From: Luteolibacter pohnpeiensis
GTDB taxonomy: Bacteria > Verrucomicrobiota > Verrucomicrobiia > Verrucomicrobiales > Akkermansiaceae
DNA: 64,000 nucleotides
Reading direction: 5' to 3'
Assembly: GCF_016595435.1 (NCBI RefSeq)
Contig: NZ_JAENIJ010000008.1
Span: 103,024 to 167,023, forward strand
Below, one piece after another: positions 1-8,087 of the stretch; positions within the stretch are counted from its first letter, which is position 1, and every line of letters begins with the position of its first letter. Under the pieces are notes generated by a model that saw only the letters and a program-made list of their open reading frames with translations, did not search any database and had not been told where the DNA came from. The position numbers and the translations under genes were made by a program.

Positions 1-204
1 GCCTTCGACCGCGACTTCATCAGGCTCGAATTTGGCGATCACATTGGCCAGGTGAGCCCGCACGGCAGCCAGCGCTCCGGATTGGCTGACGCTACGCGGG
101 ATCGAAATGGTGTCGAACGCCAGCACGGTGGGTCGGCGTGGATCTCCCTCCAGCACGGCGTAGCCCGTGTTGCGGATAGCGGGGTCGATGGAGAGCACTC
201 TCAT
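1..204 (-). CDS. ruvC: RuvC Holliday junction resolvase, N-terminal part
   Basis: This is the first 68 codons of a gene that runs out of the left edge. RuvC cuts Holliday junctions during recombination, with RuvAB. The N-terminal strand MRVLSIDPAIRNTGYAV is the RNase H-like fold opening, with the first catalytic Asp at residue 7. The segment VAVEG near the window edge carries the second acidic residue (Glu67). The spacing of D7 and E67 matches E. coli RuvC (D7, E66). The ATG at 202-204 (complement) is the only sensible start. The C-terminal half is not visible, so integrity cannot be judged. Confidence 0.85.
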   Translation of the reverse strand, partial: MRVLSIDPAIRNTGYAVLEGDPRRPTVLAFDTISIPRSVSQSGALAAVRAHLANVIAKFEPDEVAVEG

Positions 205-263
205 CCGGGATCAGAGTGGAAATGCAAAACAGAGTGACCGGTCGACGGCTGGGAATTTCCCAA

Positions 264-1457
264 TTAGCGGCGCTTTTTGCCCGGCGGTTTTTTGCGGCGG
301 ATCGGCTTCGGCGGGGAATCGTCCAACAGAGCGGTGTAGATATAGGAGAAGTTTTCCAGTTTCTTGCGCGCGATCGTTTGATCGATAAAGACTTCGACGG
401 ATTTCGCGTAGTCGAGCTCGTCAGCCGTGAGAATGGTGAACGCATCGCCTTCCGCTTCCGCGCGACCGGTCCGGCCGATGCGGTGGACGTAGTCTTCGGC
501 GTTTTCAGGGACCCGGTAGTTGATGACGTGGGAAACGCCGGAAATGTCGATGCCGCGGGCGGCGACATCGGTGGCCACCAAGATTTCGTAATCGCCAGCC
601 TTGAATCCAGCCAGGGCCTTCATCCGATCCACCTGGCTGATGTCCGAGTGCATGGCGGCGACTTTCTTTTGACCGCTTTCCTTGATCATGTTGGTGACCT
701 CATCCGCTTCCTTGCGGGTGCGGGTGAAAATCATCACCGAGTGATAGTCCGTTTCTTTCAGCAAGGCGAGCAGCAGTTCGTCACGCTGATCCATCGCGAC
801 TGGGTAAAACGCGTGAGTCACCGTGGAGGCGACGGCACGGCGTGCGATCTCGATGCTGACAGGATCGGTCAGGCACCATTGGGCGAAGGTCTGGATCGCC
901 GGAGGCATCGTGGCGGAGAAAAACAGCGTCTGACGGCCATCCCATGGGCAGAGATTGACGATTTTGCGGACCTGCGGAAGGAAACCCATGTCGAGCATGC
1001 GGTCGACTTCGTCGAGGATCAGGACTTTGACTTCACCAAAGCGCATGGTGGCGCGGTAGAAGTGATCGACCAGGCGACCCGGGGTTGCGACCACGATATC
1101 GACACCGGCGGTGAGTGCGTCTGACTGTTTTCCCAGGCCGACACCGCCGTAGAGAAGAGCGACTTTGAGACCGGTGTGCTTGCCGTATTTTTCGAACTGC
1201 TCGGCAACCTGGTGGGCCAATTCGCGAGTTGGCTCCAGCACCAGGATCTGCGGTTTGCCGAGTTTTTCGATTTTTGAAAGCGTCGGCAAAGCAAAGGCTG
1301 CGGTCTTTCCGGTTCCGGTTTGCGATGCGCCAATGACATCCTTGCCATCAAGAATGACAGGGATCGCCTGCGCCTGGATCGGGGTGGGGGTGGTATATCC
1401 GGATTCCCCGATTGCTTCGAGAACGGGTGCGGAGAGTCCTAGTGTGTCAAATCCCAT
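264..1457 (-). CDS. DEAD-box RNA helicase, RhlE-like, with DEVD motif
   Basis: A 397-residue ATP-dependent RNA helicase, likely acting in ribosome assembly or RNA decay. All motifs are present: the Q motif region (GYTTPTPIQ, 20-28), motif I ASQTGTGKT (44-52), PTRELA (76-81), TPGR (125-128), motif II at 149-152, SAT, IFTRTR, ATDVAARGID and HRIGRTGR. The opening MGFDTLGLSAPVLEAIGESG resembles the RhlE subgroup. The C-terminus is a short Lys/Arg-rich tail (PIRRKKPPGKKRR), a usual RNA-binding extension. Motif II reads DEVD rather than DEAD; the two acidic residues are kept, so activity is expected. The assignment to RhlE rather than another DEAD subgroup is an inference. Confidence 0.93.
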   Translation of the reverse strand: MGFDTLGLSAPVLEAIGESGYTTPTPIQAQAIPVILDGKDVIGASQTGTGKTAAFALPTLSKIEKLGKPQILVLEPTRELAHQVAEQFEKYGKHTGLKVALLYGGVGLGKQSDALTAGVDIVVATPGRLVDHFYRATMRFGEVKVLILDEVDRMLDMGFLPQVRKIVNLCPWDGRQTLFFSATMPPAIQTFAQWCLTDPVSIEIARRAVASTVTHAFYPVAMDQRDELLLALLKETDYHSVMIFTRTRKEADEVTNMIKESGQKKVAAMHSDISQVDRMKALAGFKAGDYEILVATDVAARGIDISGVSHVINYRVPENAEDYVHRIGRTGRAEAEGDAFTILTADELDYAKSVEVFIDQTIARKKLENFSYIYTALLDDSPPKPIRRKKPPGKKRR

Positions 1458-1721
1458 GTGGGGGCTGTATTACGAGCCACAGCCGAGGTGGTCAAGTGGA
1501 GATGATGCCTGCAAATTTCAACCTTTCGCCCACACAGTCAGGAATGAATCAAATCCTGTGGTGTGAGGTGGCTGTCAGTTGATTGCCAGGTGTTGCTGGG
1601 GGCGCCCCATTGTCAGCTGTGCGCACTGCCTTCATTTTCTACTTTGGTTCAGCGGTGGAAAGCATCAGGCGTTTGTCCTTTCGTGCTTGGCAGTCTGGAA
1701 ATCCCGCCGGACGATCCCGTC

Positions 1722-2108
1722 ATGGCGCATGCAATCCAGGAATTCGATGGCCTCCAGGTGAAGGTCGACGACGTGATCTACATGCCGAGTCTTGAGGCTC
1801 CGGCGGACAAACCGCATCCGTTTGTGTATTTCATCTCGATCCATAACGATTCGCCATTACCAGTGATCATTCGTGCCCGCAAATGGGTGGTGCGTGAGAA
1901 AAGCGGCGAAGTCACCGTGGTGGAGGGCGATGGCATCGTTGGACAAACTCCGATGATCGCGCCAGGTGAACATTTTTCCTACAATAGCTACCACGTAGTC
2001 GCGGAATCTGCAGATGTCAGCGGCGCGTTTTTTGGTGAAACAGTAACGGGTGATTGGTTCTTCACTCGTATTCCGGAATTCAAACTAGAGCCGCCGATTG
2101 AGAACTAA
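1722..2108 (+). CDS. apaG: ApaG domain (DUF525) protein
   Basis: A 128-residue protein containing the ApaG/DUF525 beta-sandwich. The diagnostic central stretch is visible: FVYFISIHNDS followed by ARKWVV, then GDGIVGQTPMIAPGEHFSY, as in ApaG (GxGVVGxxPxLxPGxxFxY). Family members are small cytoplasmic proteins linked genetically to cobalt/magnesium resistance; their biochemical role is unclear. The frame is open further upstream, but the ATG at 1722 gives the family length and the upstream residues are low-quality. No strong ribosome binding site is seen. It lies downstream of and divergent from the helicase. Confidence 0.8.
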   Translation: MAHAIQEFDGLQVKVDDVIYMPSLEAPADKPHPFVYFISIHNDSPLPVIIRARKWVVREKSGEVTVVEGDGIVGQTPMIAPGEHFSYNSYHVVAESADVSGAFFGETVTGDWFFTRIPEFKLEPPIEN

Positions 2109-2216
2109 ACCCAAGTCTTCTTGATGACTGATCACTGAGGCTCCGTTTATTTCGTAGATGCTGGTTGATTCGGTGAAGTAGCTGAAATAGGTCGAAATTT
2201 TAGCTCATTCAGTGGG

Positions 2217-2341
2217 TTACGCGATGGCGTAATGGCCTTGTGGCCGATTTTGGGACATGTTGTTCCTGTCAGCGAGACGGGCCTCCCCCCAACCCATCGG
2301 AGCTGATTCAGGAGTGTTCATTCCACAGAAAAGCAAATCGG
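2217..2341 (+). other. Possible structured leader or small RNA
   Basis: The gap 2109-2482 has no convincing gene but holds much secondary structure. Local hairpins are TTACGC-GATG-GCGTAA (2217-2232) and GGCC-TTGT-GGCC just after. A long-range stem pairs CCGATTT (about 2242-2248) with AAATCGG (about 2335-2341), closing right next to the terminator at 2343-2380. This may be a small RNA of about 160 nt or a leader of pdxJ, which begins 103 nt past the terminator. I do not recognise it as a known riboswitch family. The rest of the gap, 2109-2216, shows nothing I can name. Confidence 0.35.
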
Positions 2342-2342
2342 A

Positions 2343-2380
2343 CGGCTGCCGAAATCCCCCCATCGGCAGCCGCTTTTTTT
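2343..2380 (+). terminator. Intrinsic terminator
   Basis: A perfect 10-bp stem, CGGCTGCCGA (2343-2352) with TCGGCAGCCG (2363-2372), has a 10-nt loop and is followed by C and seven T (2373-2380). It faces the plus strand. It ends either the apaG transcript or a separate small RNA, and it lies upstream of pdxJ, so it could also act as an attenuator. Confidence 0.85.
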
Positions 2381-2482
2381 GGCCGCGACGCCGAGAATGC
2401 GGTTCAAATTGAGGGTGAAAATGGGCCGCGAGAAAGCAATCCCCGCGCTTGCGGTGTCGGGCCGTCCAGTTTAGATCGGCAC

Positions 2483-3229
2483 ATGTCATTGCTTCTCGGA
2501 GTCAATATCGATCATGTGGCAACCCTGCGCCAAGCTCGCTACGCGAGAATGCTGGAATCACCAAATGCTGAGCCATCCCCCCTGCAGGCAGGTTTGGATG
2601 CACTGGAAGGCGGCGCCGACTCCATCACGATTCACGTTCGCGGGGACCGGAGGCACATGCAAACATCGGATGCTTTTTTGATCCGGGCAGAGGTTGGACT
2701 TCCGCTGAATTTTGAGATGGGAGTCACCGAGGAAATGGCGGCGATCGCTTTGAAATTGAAGCCGGACTTTGCCTGCCTGGTCCCTGAAAGTCGGGAGGAA
2801 GTCACCACTGAAGGCGGATTGGATGTTCGTGGTCGATTTGACGGAACCCGAATGATGGTAGCCCGATTGCAAGACGCCGGAATTCGAGTCAGTTTGTTCA
2901 TCGATCCGGATCTCGCTCAGATTGAAGCGGCGGCGGAGACCTGTGCCGACATGATCGAACTTCACACCGGTGCATTCGCAAATGCGGAAGGTGCGGCTCA
3001 GGATGCCGAACTGGAACGGCTTGTGACTGCCGCGAAGGATGGCAAGGCCTGTGCCCTGCAGGTCAATGCCGGACATGGCATCAACTACAGCAACATCGGC
3101 AAAATCCTGACAGTGCCTCATTTGGCGGAGCTCAACATCGGCCACAGCATCGTCGCACGCGCCATGCGCTATGGCTTCATCACCGCAGTGAAGGATATGA
3201 AGGCCTTGATGGCAAATTACGACCTCTAG
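2483..3229 (+). CDS. pdxJ: Pyridoxine 5'-phosphate synthase
   Basis: PdxJ condenses 3-amino-1-hydroxyacetone phosphate with deoxyxylulose 5-phosphate to make pyridoxine 5'-phosphate, the last ring-forming step of the DXP-dependent vitamin B6 route. The 248-residue length fits the family. Visible signatures are LGVNIDHVATLRQAR at the N-terminus (active-site Asn, Asp, His and Arg), GADSITIHVRGDRRHM, VSLFIDPD, ELHTGAFA, VNAGHGINY and ELNIGHSIVARA. The frame is open upstream, but the ATG at 2483 gives the conserved start. acpS follows after 9 nt, the pdxJ-acpS pairing known from many bacteria, so the two are probably co-transcribed. Confidence 0.96.
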   Translation: MSLLLGVNIDHVATLRQARYARMLESPNAEPSPLQAGLDALEGGADSITIHVRGDRRHMQTSDAFLIRAEVGLPLNFEMGVTEEMAAIALKLKPDFACLVPESREEVTTEGGLDVRGRFDGTRMMVARLQDAGIRVSLFIDPDLAQIEAAAETCADMIELHTGAFANAEGAAQDAELERLVTAAKDGKACALQVNAGHGINYSNIGKILTVPHLAELNIGHSIVARAMRYGFITAVKDMKALMANYDL

Positions 3230-3238
3230 GTTTCCACA

Positions 3239-3625
3239 ATGCGGATTTTTGGAATCGGAATTGATGTGGTGGAAGTGGACAGGATTGCATCTGCGATCGA
3301 ACGCCACGGTGAGCCATTTTTAGCGCGGCTGTTCACTCAGGCAGAGCGTGACTATTGCGCGGCCCAAAAGAAACCAGCGCTTCATTACGCGGCCAGATTT
3401 GCCGCAAAAGAAGCCGTGTCAAAGGCGCTCGGGACCGGGATTGGTGGCGAGGCAGGCTGGTTGGATTTGGAAATCGTTCGCGGTCCGACCGGAGCTCCGA
3501 AATTGATGCTGAGTGGCGCGGCTGCTGATTTTGCCAAGCGCGAGGGAATCCGCGAGGTCAGCATCAGCCTGACTCACGCCAAGGAATACGCCGCCGCAAA
3601 TGCGGTGGCCGTGGCGGATTCCTGA
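3239..3625 (+). CDS. acpS: Holo-ACP synthase
   Basis: AcpS transfers phosphopantetheine from CoA to a serine of acyl carrier protein, switching on fatty-acid synthesis. At 128 residues the length is typical. The start MRIFGIGIDVVEVDRI carries the metal-binding Asp9, and RFAAKEAVSKALGTG carries the second metal ligand Glu58 and the CoA-contacting Lys. The C-terminal ISLTHAKEYAAANAV is the conserved dimer-interface strand. It lies 9 nt after pdxJ. A possible substrate, a stand-alone carrier protein, is encoded at about 46.7 kb. Confidence 0.95.
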   Translation: MRIFGIGIDVVEVDRIASAIERHGEPFLARLFTQAERDYCAAQKKPALHYAARFAAKEAVSKALGTGIGGEAGWLDLEIVRGPTGAPKLMLSGAAADFAKREGIREVSISLTHAKEYAAANAVAVADS

Positions 3626-3697
3626 AAATCCCTGAAGTAAGGAAATTCCCTTTTCTAAGTCTTGTATCGGGACTGCCGAGTGCCGACGCTCCCGCGC

Positions 3698-4693
3698 ATG
3701 AACCTATCGATTCGCCCGCGTCGCAATCGTCGCAGCAGTGCCATCCGGTCCATGGTCCGGGAAACGGTTTTGACCCCTGGGGATTTGATCCTTCCGGTAT
3801 TTTTGCATGAAGATGAGGAAGATACGCCTCTGAGTTCAATGCCGGGATGCACCCGATGGTCGATTCCTGGGTTGGTGAAAGAAGCCGGGGAAGCCCTGGC
3901 TGCGGGTGTCCCCGGGGTGGTGCTTTTTCCGAAGATTGAAGAGTCACTGAAATCTTCACACGGCGAAGAATCCTATCGCGAGGATGGACTCGTTCCTCGT
4001 GCGATCCGCGCACTCAAGGAAGCCTATCCGAAGTTGTGCGTGATCACTGATGTGGCGCTCGATCCCTATAGCTCAGACGGTCATGATGGCGTGGTTCGCC
4101 GTGATAAAAATGGCGAGTTGGAGATTTTGAACGACGAGACTGTGGAAATCCTGTGCAAACAAGCGCTCTGCCACGCTCGCGCTGGCGCGGATATTGTCTC
4201 TCCATCGGACATGATGGATGGCCGGGTCGCGGCGATCCGTGCCGTCCTCGATGCGGAAGGATTCACCGATGTGCTGATCATGAGTTACACGGCGAAATAC
4301 GCTTCTTCTTTCTATGGGCCGTTTCGCGGTGCTCTGGATTCGCAACCGAAGGAAGGGGACAAGAAAACCTATCAAATGGATCCCGGCAATATCCGCGAAG
4401 CCATGCGCGAAACGCTTCTGGATGAGGCGGAGGGAGCTGACGTTTTAATGGTCAAGCCAGCCGGACCGTATTTGGACGTGATTTCAAAAGTGCGTGAAAA
4501 TTCGACCCTGCCCGTCGCCGCTTACCAGGTGAGCGGTGAGTATTTGATGCTGAAAAGCGCATCAGCCGCAGGCTGGTTGGACGAAAAGGGAATTGTGCTG
4601 GAATCCCTAATGGGCATCAAGCGGGCCGGGGCTGACATGATCCTGACCTACTTCGCCAAACACGCCGCCAAATGGTTGGCAGAAAAATCGTAG
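3698..4693 (+). CDS. hemB: Delta-aminolevulinic acid dehydratase (porphobilinogen synthase)
   Basis: HemB condenses two 5-aminolevulinate molecules into porphobilinogen for heme and corrinoid synthesis. The 331-residue length fits. Both active-site lysines are visible, in MSYTAKYASSFYGPFR and in DVLMVKPAGPYLD. The metal-site loop reads DVALDPYSSDGHDG, with Asp where zinc enzymes have Cys, so this is the magnesium-dependent type. The frame is open to a TTG at 3662, but the ATG at 3698 (MNLSIRPRRNRRS) gives the normal N-terminus with its Arg-rich arm. It is 72 nt after acpS on the same strand. Confidence 0.96.
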   Translation: MNLSIRPRRNRRSSAIRSMVRETVLTPGDLILPVFLHEDEEDTPLSSMPGCTRWSIPGLVKEAGEALAAGVPGVVLFPKIEESLKSSHGEESYREDGLVPRAIRALKEAYPKLCVITDVALDPYSSDGHDGVVRRDKNGELEILNDETVEILCKQALCHARAGADIVSPSDMMDGRVAAIRAVLDAEGFTDVLIMSYTAKYASSFYGPFRGALDSQPKEGDKKTYQMDPGNIREAMRETLLDEAEGADVLMVKPAGPYLDVISKVRENSTLPVAAYQVSGEYLMLKSASAAGWLDEKGIVLESLMGIKRAGADMILTYFAKHAAKWLAEKS

Positions 4694-4743
4694 GATACAT
4701 CTGGAGATTCGTTCGTTGAGCGAGTATCATCCCAGGCAACGAG

Positions 4744-6081
4744 ATGGAGTTCGGTCAAAAGCGGAGTCGGATCAAAGTGGAGCCAATCCTTGGTGGATTG
4801 GCGCTGTTTCTATTGTTGCTGGGATGTGTTTTGGTCCTCAGACCCTTCCTTTCGGCCGTGATTTGGGCGATCGTGCTCGCTTATTCGCTGAGCCCTTTGC
4901 AGAAGCGGTTTACCCGCTGGTTTCGCGGTTCGCGCACTTTGGCGGCTTGTTTGGTAACGCTGACGTTAACCGTGACCCTGGCCGGACCACTGACAGTCAT
5001 CGGCTTCAGCGTGGCTGAGGACGGGAAATCATTGGCCACAGCGACCAAAAAGTGGTTTTCCACGCCGCCGGCAAATCCACCGGAGTGGTTGGCGAATTTA
5101 CCCGTCGTGGGAGACGAGGTGACCACCTACTGGTCGGAATTTTCCGCAGGTCAGAAACGTTGGATGGACGATTTGGAGCGCGCCTCTCATGTGGAGGAGA
5201 ATGCACCGCGTCCGCAAATCGTCGTCGAAGACGGCGAAGATCCGATTTTGAAGGATGCGCCGCCGGTAGAACCTATCGCGCCCAAAGTGGCAAGTGAGGA
5301 GGCACCCGATGATGCCGCGGATGGCCCGCATTCCACAAATATGGTGATCTTGTTGGGCAAGATCATCGCTTGGGCAAGAGGTTGGCTTCTGAGTGTAGGA
5401 GTGACCTTGTTACAAGGGATCAGCCAGGTGCTGATCAGTGCGTTTTTGACCTTTTTCCTTTTGCGGGATGCGTCGGTTCTCTCGGAACGTCTCGGCGTGA
5501 CTGTGGATCGGCTGGCCGGCTGGCGGGGGCGCCGACTGCTTCAGGTAGCAGGTGATACGGTGCGCGGGGTGATGTATGGCATCATCGGCACGGCATTGGC
5601 CCAAGCGTTGGTGGCAGGGCTTGGCTTTTGGATTGCCGGGGTGCCGGGGCCGGTGCTGTTGGCTGGTCTAACTTTCTTTTTCGCCGTGATCCCGTTCGGT
5701 CCGCCGCTGGTCTGGATTCCTGCTGCTCTGTGGCTGTTTTCCCAGGAAACTCCAGGGTGGGGCATTTTCATGCTCGTTTGGGGCATTTTCGGAATCAGCG
5801 GGGTGGATAACATTTTGCGGCCGTATTTGATCAGCGCGAACAGCAAGATGCCATTTGCGCTGATCTTCTGTGGCGTGATTGGCGGTGCTTTGTCATTCGG
5901 GCTGGCAGGGGTTTTCCTTGGGCCGACATTGCTTGCGGTTGCATTCCGATTGATCGAAGAATGGTCCGCAAATCCGGCGATGGCCCGGCGTTCTGCAGAA
6001 GACGAAACAAGTTCAGGATTGCAAGAAGAGCTAGGATCGGCAAAGCCGTTGCATGGCGGTAGCTCCATCAGTGCTGGGTGA
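4744..6081 (+). CDS. AI-2E family (PerM/UPF0118) membrane permease
   Basis: A 445-residue inner-membrane protein of the AI-2E exporter-like family. Two hydrophobic segments open the protein (about residues 16-42 and 60-85). An extended soluble loop follows (about 90-195), including an acidic, Pro-rich part, and then a dense C-terminal membrane bundle from about 210 to 415. The family pattern around FLTFFLLRD, GIIGTALAQALVAGLGFWIAG and PFGPPLVWIPAALWLF is clear. Members are proposed to export small molecules such as autoinducer-2, or Na+/Li+ for protons; the substrate here is unknown. The next gene begins inside its last 29 nt, so translation is probably coupled. Confidence 0.87.
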   Translation: MEFGQKRSRIKVEPILGGLALFLLLLGCVLVLRPFLSAVIWAIVLAYSLSPLQKRFTRWFRGSRTLAACLVTLTLTVTLAGPLTVIGFSVAEDGKSLATATKKWFSTPPANPPEWLANLPVVGDEVTTYWSEFSAGQKRWMDDLERASHVEENAPRPQIVVEDGEDPILKDAPPVEPIAPKVASEEAPDDAADGPHSTNMVILLGKIIAWARGWLLSVGVTLLQGISQVLISAFLTFFLLRDASVLSERLGVTVDRLAGWRGRRLLQVAGDTVRGVMYGIIGTALAQALVAGLGFWIAGVPGPVLLAGLTFFFAVIPFGPPLVWIPAALWLFSQETPGWGIFMLVWGIFGISGVDNILRPYLISANSKMPFALIFCGVIGGALSFGLAGVFLGPTLLAVAFRLIEEWSANPAMARRSAEDETSSGLQEELGSAKPLHGGSSISAG

Positions 6082-7189
6082 GATTGCGGAGGTTTTCGAG
6101 CGGAACTTCCGGGAACGTGGTGAACTGGGTGCCTCGATCAGCATCTGGTGGAATGGGATCGAACTTCTGAGCGAAAGTGCCGGATGGTGCGAAAAAGAAC
6201 AGCTCCGGCCCTGGGATTCGGCCACCATGGTGCCTGTCTATTCCGCAACAAAGGGACCGGCCGCAGCCACCTTGCTGGTCGCTTTGGAATCGGCCGGGTT
6301 GAATCCGTCGTCGCGGGTTCGTGAAGTATGGTCGCGATTTCCCGTCGCGGAAGCGACTTTTGCCCATTTGTTATCCCATCAATGCGGACTCCCAGCCTTG
6401 GATCAGAGAGCCAGCGTATGGGATCATGAAGCGGTCGTGGCCGCGATTGAAGAGCAGGAACCGGCCTGGCAGTTAGGCCATGGTCATGGCTATCATCCGA
6501 GGACTTTCGGAGCATTGTTAGAAGAACCTGTTAGACGGCTCACCGGCATGCCTCTGGGTGAGTATTGGCGGCAGAAAATTGGCGACCCTCTGAATCTCGA
6601 TTTCTGGATCGGCTTGCCTGAGAAATATTGGCCCCGGGTTGCCAAGCTGTATCCCGGGAAAGCTGCGAAAAGTGATCTCGAAGAAGGGTTTTATCGAGAG
6701 TTCAACCAAGAGGGAACCCTGACAAGGCGGGCATTTTCCTCCCCGCGAGGATTGCATTCCGTGCAGGAAATGAACGATCCCAAGGCGTGGTCGGCAGGGA
6801 TTTGCTCTATGGGGGGCATTGGCACCGCGTCCGCCTTGGCCAAATTCTATCAGGCGGCAATCGGTGCTCTGGAAAGCCCGCTGTCTACTGAAGTTCGGTT
6901 GGCGTTGGCGACGGTGCAAAGTGCTGCCGAGGACCGGGTCTTGCTGCGTCCCACCGTTTTTACCTGCGGCTGTCAAAAGGATCCAGTGGGAGTGGATGGT
7001 GAAAAAATCCGCCGATTGTATGGGAAGAATCAAGCAGCCTTCGGTCATCCTGGAGCAGGTGGCAGTCATGGCTTCGGGGATCCTGAAACCGGCATTTCCT
7101 TTGCCTACGTGATGAATCAGATGGAGCTGAGTGTCATGCCGGGACAAAAATGTGTGGAGATGATTGAGGCACTTTATGATGGGCTATAA
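6053..7189 (+). CDS. Serine hydrolase, class C beta-lactamase/family VIII esterase
   Basis: A 378-residue member of the beta-lactamase-like serine hydrolases. The nucleophile motif is SATK (Ser64, Lys67) in PVYSATKGPAAATLL, and the second catalytic tyrosine is in GYHPRTFG (Tyr147). The string after it, EPVRRLTGMPLGEYWRQKIG followed by DPLNLDFWIGLPE, is typical of family VIII carboxylesterases. Near the C-terminus HPGAGGSHGFGDP stands in for the KTG-like third motif. There is no signal peptide, so a cytoplasmic esterase is more likely than a true beta-lactamase. It overlaps the permease gene by 29 nt. The substrate cannot be told from sequence. Confidence 0.86.
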   Translation: MAVAPSVLGEIAEVFERNFRERGELGASISIWWNGIELLSESAGWCEKEQLRPWDSATMVPVYSATKGPAAATLLVALESAGLNPSSRVREVWSRFPVAEATFAHLLSHQCGLPALDQRASVWDHEAVVAAIEEQEPAWQLGHGHGYHPRTFGALLEEPVRRLTGMPLGEYWRQKIGDPLNLDFWIGLPEKYWPRVAKLYPGKAAKSDLEEGFYREFNQEGTLTRRAFSSPRGLHSVQEMNDPKAWSAGICSMGGIGTASALAKFYQAAIGALESPLSTEVRLALATVQSAAEDRVLLRPTVFTCGCQKDPVGVDGEKIRRLYGKNQAAFGHPGAGGSHGFGDPETGISFAYVMNQMELSVMPGQKCVEMIEALYDGL

Positions 7190-7316
7190 TCCACCGAGGT
7201 GAATCGTCCGATCCTGAGTGTTCGAAAGATCATGGTATGCGTTGCCTCGATGTTTTCGGTTTCGAGATTTCTTTACGTGCCACAGATTCCACTTAGTCTG
7301 CAGCCACCGATTGAGA

Positions 7317-8087
7317 ATGATGGTCGTGGAGAAGCTGGACACCTTGCAATCTGTTGAACTCGCGGAAGGCGTCGAGATTCGTCTTAGAATGGCGGGACCC
7401 ATGGTTCGTGCGGGGGCATTCATGTTGGATTTATTGATCCGTATCCTGGCGTTGTTTGTGATCGGACTTTGCCTCGGTTGGGCTGGTGTCGCACTGGGCG
7501 GCCGAGTGATCAGCGGCATCGGCTTGCTGGTTTGGTTTTTGATGGATTGGTTTTATCCAGTGATCTTCGAAGCCGGAGCCTGGGGGGCGACACCCGGCAA
7601 GCGGATGATGGGGCTGCGTGTGATCCAGGCAAACGGTTCTCCCATTACATTTGGCCAGGCGATGGTTCGAAATTTCATGCGATTCATCGATGCCATGCCG
7701 ATATTCACTTATGGATTCGGAGTCGCGAGCTGCTTGTCCTCCAAGCGTTTTCAGCGATTGGGTGATCTGGCTGCCGGAACGGTGGTGGTTTATGATCGGT
7801 TGCAGGCCATGCCGGTGATCGCGTCACCACCTCCCATGGCGGCGATCCCATTGCCTGTGGGTCTTTCGGCAGATGAAACGCGAGCCTTGATCATGTTCAG
7901 GGATCGTTCCGGACTTTGGTCGGAAGGTCGCCGGGTCGAAATTGCGGATCAAATCGTCAGCCTTAGCGGAGTAGCGGGAACTGCTGGTGTGAATCGATTG
8001 ATGGCGATGGCGCACTGGGTGCAGGAGCGTCGCAGTGATGCTCCCGTGGCCAAAGTCGAAAAGTGGAAGGGAGTGGAGACGAAATGA
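7317..8087 (+). CDS. RDD family membrane protein
   Basis: A 256-residue inner-membrane protein with an RDD domain. The motif opens with MAGPMVRAGAFMLDLLIRI; then come hydrophobic segments at about 43-62 and 70-88, and the second conserved part GATPGKRMMGLRVIQANG (about 99-115). The C-terminal 80 residues are soluble. The frame is open upstream, but ATG codons at 7317/7320 preceded by TTGAGA fit best. This is the first gene of a six-gene run (RDD, SpoIIM-like, DUF4129, DUF4350, MoxR, DUF58) with overlapping ends. RDD proteins are often transporters or membrane partners; in this context it is probably part of the MoxR-linked envelope system. Confidence 0.85.
   Translation: MMVVEKLDTLQSVELAEGVEIRLRMAGPMVRAGAFMLDLLIRILALFVIGLCLGWAGVALGGRVISGIGLLVWFLMDWFYPVIFEAGAWGATPGKRMMGLRVIQANGSPITFGQAMVRNFMRFIDAMPIFTYGFGVASCLSSKRFQRLGDLAAGTVVVYDRLQAMPVIASPPPMAAIPLPVGLSADETRALIMFRDRSGLWSEGRRVEIADQIVSLSGVAGTAGVNRLMAMAHWVQERRSDAPVAKVEKWKGVETK

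Noticed and set aside
216..1124. A 302-codon plus-strand frame opposite the helicase
   Set aside because: It is the complement of a clear DEAD-box gene with all motifs; the translation has no domain.
2241..2341. 6S RNA
   Set aside because: A short resemblance to the 6S central region is present, but the rest does not fit; kept only as an unnamed structured element.
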